DNA of 64,000 bases from an uncultured Prevotella sp. Lineage in GTDB: Bacteria > Bacteroidota > Bacteroidia > Bacteroidales > Bacteroidaceae. A program made the translations under genes and the position numbers. Numbering within the stretch: the first letter of the stretch is position 1; the number at the start of each line of letters is the position of its first letter. The notes beneath the pieces are model-generated. The model did no database searches. It worked only from the letters and a program-made list of their open reading frames with translations, and had not been told where the DNA came from. Below, in pieces: positions 43,000 through 52,052 of this stretch. The stretch is from NCBI GenBank assembly GCA_905234845.1, contig CAJOIW010000006.1, positions 1 through 64,000 on the forward strand, read 5' to 3'.

Positions 43000-44004
43000 T
43001 TAAACAATATTGACCTCGGGCTGGAGGCGGATATGGAAATGCTCCTCCACATCGGAGATAATTGCATCTGACAATTTTACTATCTCATTCCCTGTAGCAC
43101 CTCCACGATTCACAAGCACGAGAGCCTGTCGGCTATGCACACCGGCACGCCCAAGCGAACGGCCTTTCCAGCCGCACTGCTCTATGAGCCAGCCAGCGGG
43201 TATTTTCACTTGCCCACCGTCTACAGGCCAGCATGGTATCTGCGGATAAGCGCTTTGCAACTCGCTGAACTGACTCTCTGGAACTACGGGGTTCATGAAG
43301 AAACTGCCTGCATTACCTTCTACGGATGGGTCGGGCAGTTTTTCCTTACGTATATCTATAATATACTGCCGCAAACGCATCGGGCTTAATCCGTCTCCTG
43401 CAGCATCGACAACAGTCCTCAGATTTCCATATTCAAGTCGCGGTGTGAAAATCCTTGACAGACGATAGGTGACATATGTGATGACATAGCGGTTTTTCCA
43501 TTCGTGCTTGAAACGACTGCTCCGATAGCGATAGTCGCAATCGCTGTTAGAAAAGACAACCTCCTCGCCCGTCTGCACATCAACAGCCTCTATCCTGTGT
43601 ATAATATCCTTGATCTCTACACCGTATGCTCCGATGTTTTGTACGGCAGAGGCTCCTACCTCACCTGGTATGAGTGAGAGGTTTTCAGCTCCGTACCACC
43701 CATTTTCCACAGATAAGGCTACAATATCATCCCATATCTCACCCGACCCACAGCGTATAAAGATGTCATTCCCCATCTGCATCACGCTAAACCCTATGAT
43801 GGCCGAGTGCAATACGATGCCTTCATAGTCGCGGGTAAGAAGCAGATTACTCCCCCCCCCAAGAATAAGGTACCGCTTTTCTTCCAGCTGCGGAATGACA
43901 GTCTTCAGTTCATCAACGCTATTAAACTCTATGAAGCGGTTGCACCGTGCGTCGATACCAAAGGTGTTGTGACGAAGGAGGCTGTAGTTTCGGAGGTCTT
44001 TCAT
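43000..44004 (-). CDS. murB: UDP-N-acetylenolpyruvoylglucosamine reductase
   Basis: MurB reduces the enolpyruvyl group to make UDP-N-acetylmuramate, using FAD and NADPH. The protein of 334 residues shows HNTFGIDARC, FAD-binding ILGGGSNLLL, GEVGASAVQNIGAYGVEI, YRYRSSRFKHEW and the catalytic GNAGSFFMNPV, with the C-terminal ISDVEEHFHIRLQPEVNIV. It is the type I MurB form. The start at 44004 overlaps the stop of the upstream DUF4348 gene by 1 bp (TGATG), which favours it over the track start 27 bp upstream. Confidence 0.96.
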   Translation of the reverse strand: MKDLRNYSLLRHNTFGIDARCNRFIEFNSVDELKTVIPQLEEKRYLILGGGSNLLLTRDYEGIVLHSAIIGFSVMQMGNDIFIRCGSGEIWDDIVALSVENGWYGAENLSLIPGEVGASAVQNIGAYGVEIKDIIHRIEAVDVQTGEEVVFSNSDCDYRYRSSRFKHEWKNRYVITYVTYRLSRIFTPRLEYGNLRTVVDAAGDGLSPMRLRQYIIDIRKEKLPDPSVEGNAGSFFMNPVVPESQFSELQSAYPQIPCWPVDGGQVKIPAGWLIEQCGWKGRSLGRAGVHSRQALVLVNRGGATGNEIVKLSDAIISDVEEHFHIRLQPEVNIV

Positions 44005-44855
44005 CAGATAATCAGTTTGACAAGTTTCCACTTTCCGTCCACACGCTTGAAGGTAAGTTGTGTCTCAAGTCCATTGGCAATACCGCGGATGACAAAGATT
44101 TTCTGGTCAGTCTTGGTGTATTTCTGTCCGTAGATGATGTTATAGATCTCGCCTGTAGGCAGTTCAGGACCGAAGGTGGCAAACTGCTCAGGGGCGAGAA
44201 TCCCGTCAACATTACCCTGATCGGTCTCCGGATCAGGTCCGACGAACTTCAATGGGTCATTAATGCTCTCGGTCTGGAAAGTAGAGTCGGTGACAAACTT
44301 CTGGTAAAAGTTGAGGAACGAGGCATTCTGGTTCTGGTAAACACCACCATTGTTGATAGAGGTCATCCTCCACTGTCCGTTGATACGGTCGAAGACATAT
44401 TGCTTCACACTCTTCCTGCCCAAGTTAATTTTCTCTACAACAACATGCCCTACGGTGGTGTCTTTCACAATTTCCATCTGCTTCTGACTGTCGAAGATAA
44501 GGGTATAAAAGTCTTGGTTCATGAAGAAGTGGTCGGTCTGCCACTGGCCAGGCTGCATGAGTGTGGTCTTCCCTCCTGAGACCACTTGCAGGGGGAACTG
44601 TATACGCTCACGCTGAAGTTTCCTGTTGGCTGCAAAGTTAAAGAAGAAATCGTCAAAAAGTTCGTCGGCTGCCTTTGGCATCGGAGTCTCTTCTATCACA
44701 TTTTCGGCGGAGTCCACTTCTGTAGTATCCACCTTTGTGGTATCTACTTGAGGGGTCTCATCTACTGGTGGTTTCTTGTCTCTACACGCAGTAATCCCCA
44801 TTGCCATAAACAAGAATACCAGTCCGACAACAACCAGATAACGACTTTTCTTCAT
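44004..44855 (-). CDS. DUF4348 lipoprotein
   Basis: A 283-residue lipoprotein: MKKSRYLVVVGLVFLFMAMG then lipobox ITAC. A Thr/Val/Asp-rich linker (VDTTKVDTTEVDS) follows, then a globular alpha/beta domain (DELFDDFFFNFAANRKLQRE, MTSINNGGVYQNQNASFLNF), matching DUF4348. The start at 44855 rather than 44879 gives a clean signal peptide. A TAATTTTG box (minus strand, 44884-44877) lies 22 bp upstream. It is translationally coupled to murB. Function is unknown. Confidence 0.82.
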   Translation of the reverse strand: MKKSRYLVVVGLVFLFMAMGITACRDKKPPVDETPQVDTTKVDTTEVDSAENVIEETPMPKAADELFDDFFFNFAANRKLQRERIQFPLQVVSGGKTTLMQPGQWQTDHFFMNQDFYTLIFDSQKQMEIVKDTTVGHVVVEKINLGRKSVKQYVFDRINGQWRMTSINNGGVYQNQNASFLNFYQKFVTDSTFQTESINDPLKFVGPDPETDQGNVDGILAPEQFATFGPELPTGEIYNIIYGQKYTKTDQKIFVIRGIANGLETQLTFKRVDGKWKLVKLII

Positions 44856-44876
44856 ACCTTGCTTCGTAATTTCCTG

Positions 44877-44907
44877 CAAAATTACAACATTATTTTCATT
44901 TTACAAC
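44877..44907 (-). promoter_or_regulatory. promoter of the DUF4348-murB operon
   Basis: On the minus strand GTTG (44907-44904) is followed after 19 nt by TAATTTTG (44884-44877). The -33 differs from TTTG by one base. Confidence 0.65.
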
Positions 44908-44978
44908 ATTTTTCCTAAAAATTCATCCATCTCTTTCATTTTAACTTTTCATCCTTTCAGCTTTTCAACATTTTTTCG

Positions 44979-44986
44979 TACCTTTG
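44979..44986 (+). promoter_or_regulatory. -7 element of pheS
   Basis: TACCTTTG followed by CAAC lies 30 bp before the pheS ATG at 45017. The track start at 44984 falls inside it, so that start is excluded. Confidence 0.75.
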
Positions 44987-45016
44987 CAACGTTTTTTGAA
45001 CCAAAACATCCAGATT

Positions 45017-46054
45017 ATGCTCTTACAGAAAATAGAAACGCTGCTCAGCGAAGTGAAAGCGATGAAGGCCTCCAATGCTGAAGAGGTGGAAAACCTTCGA
45101 TTGAAGTACCTCAGCAAGAAAGGTGAGATCAGTCAGTTGATGAACGACTTCCGTAACGTGGCAGCCGACCAGAAGAAGGCCATCGGCATGAGAATCAACG
45201 AACTCAAGCAGACGGCCATGCAACGGCTAAATGAGCTGAAGGAACAGATAGACACCCAGGAGACATCGGGCGATGAGATCGATCTCACCCGCTCGGCTTA
45301 TCCCATTAGTCTTGGCACACGCCATCCACTCACTATCGTCAGAAACCAGATTGTGGATATTTTCCACCGCATGGGCTTCACGCTTGCCGAGGGTAGTGAG
45401 ATTGACGACGACCTGCACGTGTTCACCAAACTCAACTTCGCAGCCGATCACCCCGCCCGCGATATGCAGGACACCTTCTTCATAGAGACCAACCCCGACG
45501 ACGTGGCCAAAAATGTCATCCTCCGCTCACACACGTCAAACGACCAGAGCCACTACATGGAGACCCACCAGCCCCCGATCCGTGTTATCTGTCCAGGACG
45601 TGTCTACCGCAATGAGGCCATCTCCGCACGGGCACACTGTTTCTTCCATCAGATAGAGGGTCTATACGTCGACAAGAATGTATCGTTCACCGACCTGAAG
45701 CAAGTGCTCCTCACCTTCGCCCGCGAACTCTTCGGCGCCGACACTAAAATACGCCTGCGCCCAAGCTATTTCCCCTTCACTGAACCCAGCGCCGAGATGG
45801 ACATCTCCTGCCATATCTGCGGTGGTAAGGGTTGCGGTTTCTGCAAGCACACAGGATGGGTTGAAATTCTTGGATGCGGCATGGTCGATCCCAACGTGCT
45901 CGAGGCATGTGGCATCGACAGCAGCATCTATACCGGCTATGCCTTCGGCCTGGGTGTAGAGCGCATCACTAATCTGAAATACCACGTCGCCGACCTGCGC
46001 ATGTTCTCGGAAAACGACGTTCAGTTCCTGCGCCAGTTCGAGGCTGCGAACTGA
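45017..46054 (+). CDS. pheS: phenylalanyl-tRNA synthetase alpha subunit
   Basis: The catalytic alpha subunit of the PheST heterotetramer. The 345-residue protein has the N-terminal coiled-coil (MLLQKIETLLSEVKAMKASN, LRLKYLSKKGEISQLMNDF), the class II motif 2 region (IRVICPGRVYRNEAISARAH), FTEPSAEMDISC and a C-terminal motif 3 (YAFGLGVERITNLKYHVAD). A zinc-like cysteine cluster HICGGKGCGFCKHTGW is present. The pheT gene is not adjacent; the acyloxyacyl hydrolase gene follows after 28 bp. Confidence 0.97.
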   Translation: MLLQKIETLLSEVKAMKASNAEEVENLRLKYLSKKGEISQLMNDFRNVAADQKKAIGMRINELKQTAMQRLNELKEQIDTQETSGDEIDLTRSAYPISLGTRHPLTIVRNQIVDIFHRMGFTLAEGSEIDDDLHVFTKLNFAADHPARDMQDTFFIETNPDDVAKNVILRSHTSNDQSHYMETHQPPIRVICPGRVYRNEAISARAHCFFHQIEGLYVDKNVSFTDLKQVLLTFARELFGADTKIRLRPSYFPFTEPSAEMDISCHICGGKGCGFCKHTGWVEILGCGMVDPNVLEACGIDSSIYTGYAFGLGVERITNLKYHVADLRMFSENDVQFLRQFEAAN

Positions 46055-46062
46055 TTACTGAA

Positions 46063-46090
46063 GGAGAGAGGAGAGATGAGAGATGAAGGA
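46063..46090. repeat. heptamer repeat covering the initiation region of the acyloxyacyl hydrolase gene
   Basis: GGAGAGA-GGAGAGA-TGAGAGA-TGAAGGA runs in 7-nt steps across the ribosome-binding region and start codon (ATG at 46083). The GGAGAGAGG stretch could also serve as a Shine-Dalgarno. Confidence 0.75.
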
Positions 46091-47393
46091 AAGCCTTACC
46101 CTTATAATCGCTTTGTCAGTATCCCTGCTGGCGGGCGCAAAAGAGGGCGAAGGGAGTAAAGATTCCCTCCGACACATTGGCTATACCTTCACCTTTCAAC
46201 CCGCGCAGGTGGCCAGCTGGGACAAGTATACCAGTAAATTCATTCAGAAAAAAAACGTCATCTCCTTTGCCGCAGAGCTTAACCATACCGCCCTGCCCTC
46301 CGACAGTAATGCTTTCGACGCCGATTTCGGCTATCCGTCGCTAAGCGTCGGTTTCCGATACTCCGTCAACGATGTCACTCTCCACCGTAGTCCAGACCCC
46401 GCATGGGGACTTGCCCAGGAGGTTGACTACGACTCCCGTTTGGGCGACATCGCCACACTCTACTCCACGTTCACCCGACCCTTTTTCCGCCATCGCCATT
46501 GGAGTGCCGACTATACCCTCGGTGCGGGCATCGGCTACACCCGTCGCATCTACAACAACATCGATAACATTGACAACGAGCTCATTGGTTCCCGATGGCT
46601 CATCTATTTTACCGCTGGTCTTCATGCCACGTGGCACTTTGCCCCGAAATGGGGGGTGCGCATGGGGCTCGATTTCTACCACCATAGCAATGGTGCACTC
46701 TATCGGCCCAACAAGGGAGCAAACGTCCTTGGGCCGTCTATAGGAATAAGCTACGAACCCAGCTACGAATATCTCATTCAGAAGCCATCCACTACCCCCT
46801 TCCGTCCTTACTTTTTTACTAAAATCACTGCTGGCATAGGCGGCAAGACCCTTCATGAAGACTGGCAGCTCACCCAATTTAATACTCCACCAGGCGAGAA
46901 AGACTATCGCACAAGCGACTTTCACCGCTACGTGACCTATTCCACGCAGCTCGACTTCATGTACCGTTATGCGCGCCGATGGGCATCAGGGCTCGGCTTC
47001 GACTTGTTCCATGTCAGCTACACCGGCCGTGTACGGGAGATAGACGAGAAATATAGCCGTCAATGCGCTCATAAGCCATGGTCAATCGGTATCGCTCTCA
47101 AACACGAGGTCTACTATCGCCGGTTTATCATGAACGTGTCCATCGGCACCTACCTCTACCGCAAACTTGGACAGAACGCCTCCATCATGGAGCGCCCCGT
47201 CTATGAGCGCATCGGTGTGCAGTATGCCATACCTGGAATGGGCGGCCTCTCCGCAGGCTTCGCCATTAAAGCCCACGACACTAAGGCCGACCTCACTGAG
47301 CTGGTCCTCGCCATGCCCATCCGCCTGAAAAGCCGTAAGCCCAAAACACCTCCCAGCCTCATCACCCGCCGTAGCTCATCACGCTACCTATAA
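46083..47393 (+). CDS. PagL-type acyloxyacyl hydrolase (lipid A deacylase)
   Basis: A 436-residue outer-membrane beta-barrel with a short signal peptide (MKESLTLIIALSVSLLAGAK). The segment GVRMGLDFYHHSNGALYRPN contains the His-Ser pair of PagL, which removes the 3-O acyl chain of lipid A; KGANVLGPSIGISY is also typical. The protein is much longer than PagL (about 170 residues): a second half with further barrel strands (TAGIGGKTLHEDW, YRRFIMNVSIGTYLY) is present, as in Bacteroidota members. lpxD and lpxC-fabZ lie about 12 kb downstream; lipid A is the likely shared theme, though not one operon. Confidence 0.82.
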   Translation: MKESLTLIIALSVSLLAGAKEGEGSKDSLRHIGYTFTFQPAQVASWDKYTSKFIQKKNVISFAAELNHTALPSDSNAFDADFGYPSLSVGFRYSVNDVTLHRSPDPAWGLAQEVDYDSRLGDIATLYSTFTRPFFRHRHWSADYTLGAGIGYTRRIYNNIDNIDNELIGSRWLIYFTAGLHATWHFAPKWGVRMGLDFYHHSNGALYRPNKGANVLGPSIGISYEPSYEYLIQKPSTTPFRPYFFTKITAGIGGKTLHEDWQLTQFNTPPGEKDYRTSDFHRYVTYSTQLDFMYRYARRWASGLGFDLFHVSYTGRVREIDEKYSRQCAHKPWSIGIALKHEVYYRRFIMNVSIGTYLYRKLGQNASIMERPVYERIGVQYAIPGMGGLSAGFAIKAHDTKADLTELVLAMPIRLKSRKPKTPPSLITRRSSSRYL

Positions 47394-47533
47394 TAATTTG
47401 CAGCATTTAACATTTTCGGCGCATCGAAATGTTAAATCTTTCTGTCAGATTTTTTGTCGTTTTAGAAACGGAAAACGCTATTTCTCCACCCTTTCATTCC
47501 CCATCCATCCCCCATTCATTCCTCTTCCATTCC

Positions 47534-47657
47534 CAAACATATATGTTTCACCCTGCAAAAGGCCGTCTTTTACCCTGCGAAAGACGGTCTTTCGGAAGGT
47601 GAAAGCTTACCTTTCAGACACGAAACATATATCTTTCACAAAATAAAAACTGCACAC
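47534..47657 (+). repeat. modular palindromic intergenic element, copy C
   Basis: Modules in order: AAACATATATGTTTCACC, AAAAGGCCGTCTTTT, CGAAAGACGGTCTTTCGG, GGTGAAAGCTTACCTTTC, CATATATCTTTCACAAAATA and TGCACAC. It is homologous in inverted orientation to copy B at 29426-29551, and in architecture to copy A. Confidence 0.85.
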
Positions 47658-47875
47658 TCCCACCTCTCCTCACTCTACCCTCCCTTCTCCACAGGGCTTG
47701 CCAATTGCACACGCATACGTGCGCTGTATGCATCCAAGACACCTCTTACTCGAAAATTCTTCAAAATCAGCGTTAAAATAAAATGTCGGATTGTTAAAAA
47801 ACATTACATTACATTCGTTACAATAAGAAAAGTATCCACTTTACAACATATTATATGAGATAACTATAAGCAATC

Positions 47876-47914
47876 AAAAAACGGTTGCCTGTGTCTATTA
47901 GGCAACCGTCTTTT
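47876..47914 (-). terminator. terminator of the rpmB-rpmG-DUF4295 operon
   Basis: ACGGTTGCCT and AGGCAACCGT form a perfect 10-bp stem with a 9-nt loop and poly-T on the minus-strand 3' side; the plus-strand side ends CTTTTTATT, so it may work both ways. Confidence 0.88.
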
Positions 47915-47952
47915 TATTCTTAATCTGCTAATGCAGAGTTCTTTCAAGGGAT

Positions 47953-48108
47953 TTATTTGAAGAATTCCTTAACTTCGTCATTGGGAACCATGCGCTCATC
48001 GAAGATGTAAGCTCCGGTCTTGGGGCTTTTCACCATTTTGATAACTTTTGTATATGAGCGACCCTCAGATGAGCCTTCGTGGAGGGTAGCAACCGCTTTC
48101 TTTGCCAT
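47953..48108 (-). CDS. DUF4295 family protein
   Basis: A 51-residue basic protein, too short for the ORF track, beginning MAKKAVATLHEGSSEG and ending NDEVKEFFK. It follows rpmG by 24 bp and matches the small DUF4295 proteins that regularly accompany L28 and L33 genes in Bacteroidota, so a ribosome-associated role is likely. A terminator lies about 40 bp downstream. Confidence 0.88.
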   Translation of the reverse strand: MAKKAVATLHEGSSEGRSYTKVIKMVKSPKTGAYIFDERMVPNDEVKEFFK

Positions 48109-48132
48109 ATTCTATTGTTCTGATTATTGTTA

Positions 48133-48324
48133 TTACTTAATCTCCTTGTGAAGCGTCATCTTCTTGAGGATGGGATTGTACTTCATAAGCTCCAGACGCT
48201 CAGGAGTGTTCTTGCGATTCTTAGTGGTGATGTAGCGGCTTGTTCCGGGGAGTCCGCTGTTTTTGATTTCTGTGCATTCGAGTATCACTTGTACTCGGTT
48301 GCCTTTTGCTTTTTTGTTTGCCAT
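48133..48324 (-). CDS. rpmG: 50S ribosomal protein L33
   Basis: 63 residues with the L33 pattern [35 protein letters not shown] and [14 protein letters not shown]. The paired cysteines of the zinc-binding form are missing (one Cys only), so this is the zinc-free type. It lies 5 bp after rpmB. Confidence 0.97.
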   Translation of the reverse strand: MANKKAKGNRVQVILECTEIKNSGLPGTSRYITTKNRKNTPERLELMKYNPILKKMTLHKEIK

Positions 48325-48329
48325 AATGC

Positions 48330-48593
48330 TTACTCTCCTATTACTTTAATGTCTTTCCAATCTACATGACCTTTCTCAACAGCCTGCTTAAGAGCTGCGT
48401 CAAGACCGATGCGGTTGATGATGCGGAGACCGGCTGCACTAACCTTCAGGCTGATCCAGCAGTCTTCCTCTACATAATAAAACTTCTTGTTGAAGAGGTT
48501 GACGTCAAAGCGTCTTTTGGTGCGGCGCTTTGAGTGAGACACATTGTTTCCGACAAGTGACTTCTTTCCTGTAATTTGACAAATTTTCGACAT
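48330..48593 (-). CDS. rpmB: 50S ribosomal protein L28
   Basis: 87 residues: [20 protein letters not shown] followed by [15 protein letters not shown] and the C-terminal [20 protein letters not shown]. First gene of the L28-L33-DUF4295 operon, with a consensus promoter upstream. Confidence 0.97.
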   Translation of the reverse strand: MSKICQITGKKSLVGNNVSHSKRRTKRRFDVNLFNKKFYYVEEDCWISLKVSAAGLRIINRIGLDAALKQAVEKGHVDWKDIKVIGE

Positions 48594-48644
48594 TGGTATC
48601 TTAATTTTTATTTTCGTTTTTTGATACTATTTCCAAACAGGGTG

Positions 48645-48675
48645 CAAAATTACGAATATTTCCCGAATGTGCAAA
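48645..48675 (-). promoter_or_regulatory. consensus promoter of the rpmB operon
   Basis: On the minus strand TTTG (48675-48672), exactly 19 nt, TAATTTTG (48652-48645), about 52 bp before the rpmB start. Confidence 0.85.
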
Positions 48676-48718
48676 ATTATTTTATCACAAATCATTGAAA
48701 TTAAGTTTTTTTTTGTTT

Positions 48719-50065
48719 TTACCCGTGATTTTCAGTGAAATCGAGCTGCAGGATGCGAGTTGTCTGGTCGGTAACGCGACACTGCTCGCCCGTGCGCAAC
48801 CCTACCACCCAAACAATCTCGCCATGTGCATCTTCGACAACGAGTTGCCGTTGCTTTTGAAAACGGTCAATCTTCTTATTGGTGAGGAAATCGCTGAGCA
48901 GTGTGCTGCCCTTCATGCCAAAGGGCCGGAAGCGGTCGCCTTGCCTGACGGTACGAATGGTAAGAGGGAAACATACCTGATCAGCGTCCAGCGTGGCGCA
49001 ATAAGGCTGGTGCGAGGGAGCGAATGCCTCTATTCGCGGTTGGAGAGTAAGCGTCAGGGCGCTATTGTCAGGAAGGCGATAGTTCCCAACAATTGGAAGT
49101 GAAAGGCTGAAGGATCGCGAGGAGCCTTCCTGAGATGACATAGGCTCTACTACCAGAAAACCTCTGTCAAGAAGAAGCCGGTATGTGGATGATTGCCAAG
49201 TTCGCCCTGGCTCACCATTTAGCTGCTGATTTATCTGTGCAATTTGCGAAGCATTAAAGCCCATGGGGTGAAGCAGATGAAAAAGCAGGAGCTCGGGCGC
49301 AGGTGTGGCTTCGATGGCGGTAAGATTAATGCGCTTACCGTCAAAGACACGCGAGACCATTTTGCCCAACGCCGTATCGCAGAAATCGGCCGACTGAGAA
49401 AGATGTCTGGCTGTTTGGTTAAGGGTGTCTGTGATAGAGGGATTAAACGTTTCGAGCAGTGGGATAAGCTGATGGCGTATACGGTTGCGAGTGGCTACGT
49501 CTTCAAGATTCGTCGTGTCGGTCATGAATATCTCATCTTGTTCCGCCAACCAATCAACTATTTCGCTACGACGAAGACAAAGCAACGGCCGTGTGATATG
49601 CCCGTTACGTGGACGCATACCACTCAACCCACGAATTCCCGTGCCACGAATAAGATTAAGCAAGAGAGTCTCGGCATTATCGTCGGCATGATGTGCCACA
49701 CATACGGTTTCCGCGTCCAAGTCCTCGCGCAGTTTTTCAAAATAGCGATAGCGTAGGGCACGGGCAGCCATCTCGATGCTAACTTTATGCGTCTGGGCAT
49801 AGAGTCTGGTGTCAAAATGAACGACATGGAACGGTATCTGCTTACGCTGACATAACTCCTGGCAGAAGGCTTCGTCGCGATTACTTTCCTTGCCGCGCAG
49901 CTTAAAATTGCAGTGGACAGCCTCAAGACGATAACCGAGTTCTCCAAGCAAGAGCAGAAGACACACGCTATCAGCGCCACCGCTGAGGGCGACGAGCTGC
50001 ACACGGCTCTTGTCGAGCAGACAATAGTCGGCAATATAAGCTTCTACTCGCTTGGTCAGTGTCAT
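48719..50065 (-). CDS. tilS: tRNA(Ile)-lysidine synthase
   Basis: TilS adds lysine to C34 of the AUA-reading tRNA-Ile. The 448-residue protein has the ATP-binding PP-loop ALSGGADSVCLL, then HCNFKLRGKESNRDEAFCQ, VCVAHHADDNAETLLLNLIR, TRPLLCLRRSEI and the C-terminal TilS domain (RFRPFGMKGSTLLSDFLTNK). Its start overlaps the stop of the upstream methyltransferase gene by 4 bp. The plus-strand ORFs here are shadows. Confidence 0.96.
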   Translation of the reverse strand: MTLTKRVEAYIADYCLLDKSRVQLVALSGGADSVCLLLLLGELGYRLEAVHCNFKLRGKESNRDEAFCQELCQRKQIPFHVVHFDTRLYAQTHKVSIEMAARALRYRYFEKLREDLDAETVCVAHHADDNAETLLLNLIRGTGIRGLSGMRPRNGHITRPLLCLRRSEIVDWLAEQDEIFMTDTTNLEDVATRNRIRHQLIPLLETFNPSITDTLNQTARHLSQSADFCDTALGKMVSRVFDGKRINLTAIEATPAPELLLFHLLHPMGFNASQIAQINQQLNGEPGRTWQSSTYRLLLDRGFLVVEPMSSQEGSSRSFSLSLPIVGNYRLPDNSALTLTLQPRIEAFAPSHQPYCATLDADQVCFPLTIRTVRQGDRFRPFGMKGSTLLSDFLTNKKIDRFQKQRQLVVEDAHGEIVWVVGLRTGEQCRVTDQTTRILQLDFTENHG

Positions 50066-51243
50066 TCTACATATAAGACTAATCCTTTCAGGTATTCGCC
50101 TTCGGGATGATAGATGCTGATGGGATGATCGGCTGGCTGATGGAGCTGATGAAGGATGCCCACATTGCGGTGTGCACGCAGTGCCGCAGTAAAGACTGCA
50201 GCCTGGAATTGCTCCTTGCTGACTGCCTGTGAGCAGCTGAATGTGAAGATGATGCCACCTGGTTTTACCTTCTCTATGCCCTTTGCGTTGAGACGGGTAT
50301 AGCCTTTCAAGGCGTTATGAAGGGCATGTCGGTGCTTGGCAAAAGCGGGTGGGTCGAGCACGATGAGATCATATTCGCCCGTTGTCTTTTCAAGGAAGCG
50401 GAAGGCATCTTCGCAATAAGCCTGATGCCGCTCATCGTTTGGGAAATTGAGTTCCACATTCTGTCGCGTCAAATCGACAGCCTTCTCCGAGCTGTCCACC
50501 GAATGTACAAGCTCTGCCCCACCCCGCAGGGCATATACCGAGAAACCGCCAGTATAACAAAACATGTTAAGCACACGCTTTCCTTTAGAATACTTTTCGA
50601 GCAGCAAACGGTTGTCACGCTGGTCGACAAAAAAACCTGTCTTCTGTCCTCGCAGCCAGTCGATATGGAATTTCAAATTGTTTTCCACCGCGACATCATC
50701 GGCATGTCCCCCAACAAGAAAACCATTCTCCGACTCTACGCCAGCCTTGTAGGGCAGCGTGGTTTCACTCTTGTAGAAGATGTTCTCAATATGCAAGTCT
50801 TCAAGTCTCAACAAAGCATTACAAATAGCCATGCGTGCCTCGTGCATACCGACGCTATGTGCCTGTATAACTGCTGTCACACCATAACAATCAACTACCA
50901 ATCCAGGTAATTGGTCGCCTTCACCATGAACAAGCCGGAAGGTGTTCCCGTCATCATTCATGGCGATACCTGCCGCCTTTCGCATGGCCAAAGCCTTCTT
51001 CAAGCGGTCGAACCAGAATTCGTCGTTAATCTCCGTGTCCTCAAAAGCAAGCATACGAACGGCAATGGTCCCTAACTGGAAATGCCCGACGCCAAGCAAC
51101 TCCCCTTCAGCGGAAATCACACGAACCGTGTCGCCTTCCTTTATGCCCTCATCCATATATGCGAGAGCACCCGAGAAAACCCAGGAATGATGACGCTTGA
51201 GACTTTCATCTTTCCCTTTTTTTAAGTAAACAGCTTGTATCAT
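50062..51243 (-). CDS. RlmI-like class I SAM-dependent rRNA methyltransferase
   Basis: 393 residues: an N-terminal PUA domain (HHSWVFSGALAYMDEGIKEG, VISAEGELLGVGHFQL), a middle EEHEE-like region, and a Rossmann SAM domain with KGKRVLNMFCYTGGFSVYAL, HSVDSSEKAVDLTRQNVELN and LIVLDPPAFAKHRHA. The layout is that of RlmI, which makes m5C1962 in 23S rRNA, and its relatives. It is coupled to tilS. The exact target base is inferred from the family. Confidence 0.9.
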   Translation of the reverse strand: MIQAVYLKKGKDESLKRHHSWVFSGALAYMDEGIKEGDTVRVISAEGELLGVGHFQLGTIAVRMLAFEDTEINDEFWFDRLKKALAMRKAAGIAMNDDGNTFRLVHGEGDQLPGLVVDCYGVTAVIQAHSVGMHEARMAICNALLRLEDLHIENIFYKSETTLPYKAGVESENGFLVGGHADDVAVENNLKFHIDWLRGQKTGFFVDQRDNRLLLEKYSKGKRVLNMFCYTGGFSVYALRGGAELVHSVDSSEKAVDLTRQNVELNFPNDERHQAYCEDAFRFLEKTTGEYDLIVLDPPAFAKHRHALHNALKGYTRLNAKGIEKVKPGGIIFTFSCSQAVSKEQFQAAVFTAALRAHRNVGILHQLHQPADHPISIYHPEGEYLKGLVLYVE

Positions 51244-51291
51244 TATTTCAACCCTTCTAGTGACAAAATGACATAAAGAAATTTCAAATTC

Positions 51292-51942
51292 TCAAGTTTC
51301 CTCTTCTGGTGAGGAACTGGGAACAGGATCAACTATTATCAATTGGAAATTACCTGTATTTTCCAACTGTTTAAGCTCTGTGTATATTCTCAGACACGCC
51401 CATGCGTCTAATGCGGCATATTGTCTCTGGCGCTCATTGAGTTCAGGTGCATCCCAATTAGACAACTGCTGACGCTTGTTGATTTTCTTATGGAAAAGAT
51501 TGGCATAGATTTTCTGTAATGCAAGGTCTTCAATACCTATGTTACGGACAATATTCTGCAGGTCGATGAAATTGCCGGGAGTGAATTCCTCCCGACGGCG
51601 AAGCGAGAGCAAATCATCATGCCACGACAAGCCTATCATAGGTACATTCACATTCTCAAGCAGTTTTTTCACAGACGGTGTCATCCCCATTTTATTCAGT
51701 CGGAAAAGAAAACATTCTTTCTGTGTAGCCACCTGAAGAAGGGATACCTTATATTGTTTTCCCGGATGAAACGATGGTCTTGTCTCCGTATCCACTCCCA
51801 GCATATCGCAAGAAAGCAGGTAGCGGACAGCCCTTCGCGCGTCTGGCTCATTTGTTATTACCACAATATTCCCGTCGAATGTTTCAACGGGAAGTGATGA
51901 GAGTTTCTGCTTATCGTACTTATTGTATATGAGCCTCGACAT
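51292..51942 (-). CDS. 3'-5' exonuclease, RNase D-like
   Basis: The 216-residue DEDD-type exonuclease shows the three motifs GVDTETRPSF (DxE), IGLSWHDDLLSL (Asp of ExoII) and YAALDAWACLRIY (YxxxD of ExoIII). There is no HRDC domain, so it is a stand-alone catalytic domain of the kind often annotated as RNase D-like in Bacteroidota. A TAATTTTG box (minus strand, 51974-51967) lies upstream, divergent from ftsK. Confidence 0.88.
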   Translation of the reverse strand: MSRLIYNKYDKQKLSSLPVETFDGNIVVITNEPDARRAVRYLLSCDMLGVDTETRPSFHPGKQYKVSLLQVATQKECFLFRLNKMGMTPSVKKLLENVNVPMIGLSWHDDLLSLRRREEFTPGNFIDLQNIVRNIGIEDLALQKIYANLFHKKINKRQQLSNWDAPELNERQRQYAALDAWACLRIYTELKQLENTGNFQLIIVDPVPSSSPEEET

Positions 51943-52017
51943 GAGTATTTTTTATCTAACAAAGTGCAAAATTAGAAAAAAGTTGCGAAAATATGGCAGT
52001 TTCTTATTTTTTTCCAT

Positions 52018-52025
52018 TATTTTTG
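52018..52025 (+). promoter_or_regulatory. -7 element upstream of ftsK
   Basis: TATTTTTG followed by CA lies 28 bp before the ATG at 52053. The track start at 51993 is upstream of it and therefore unlikely. Confidence 0.6.
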
Positions 52026-52052
52026 CATGGAATTTTCAGCATATCAGAAAAA

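Larger units (their letters stand above)
47394..47952. other. convergent intergenic region with repeat element
   Basis: It holds a hairpin-like TTTAACATTT/AAATGTTAAA pair near 47410, modular palindromic element copy C (47534-47657) and the terminator of the ribosomal-protein operon (47876-47914). No gene is supported. Confidence 0.75.
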
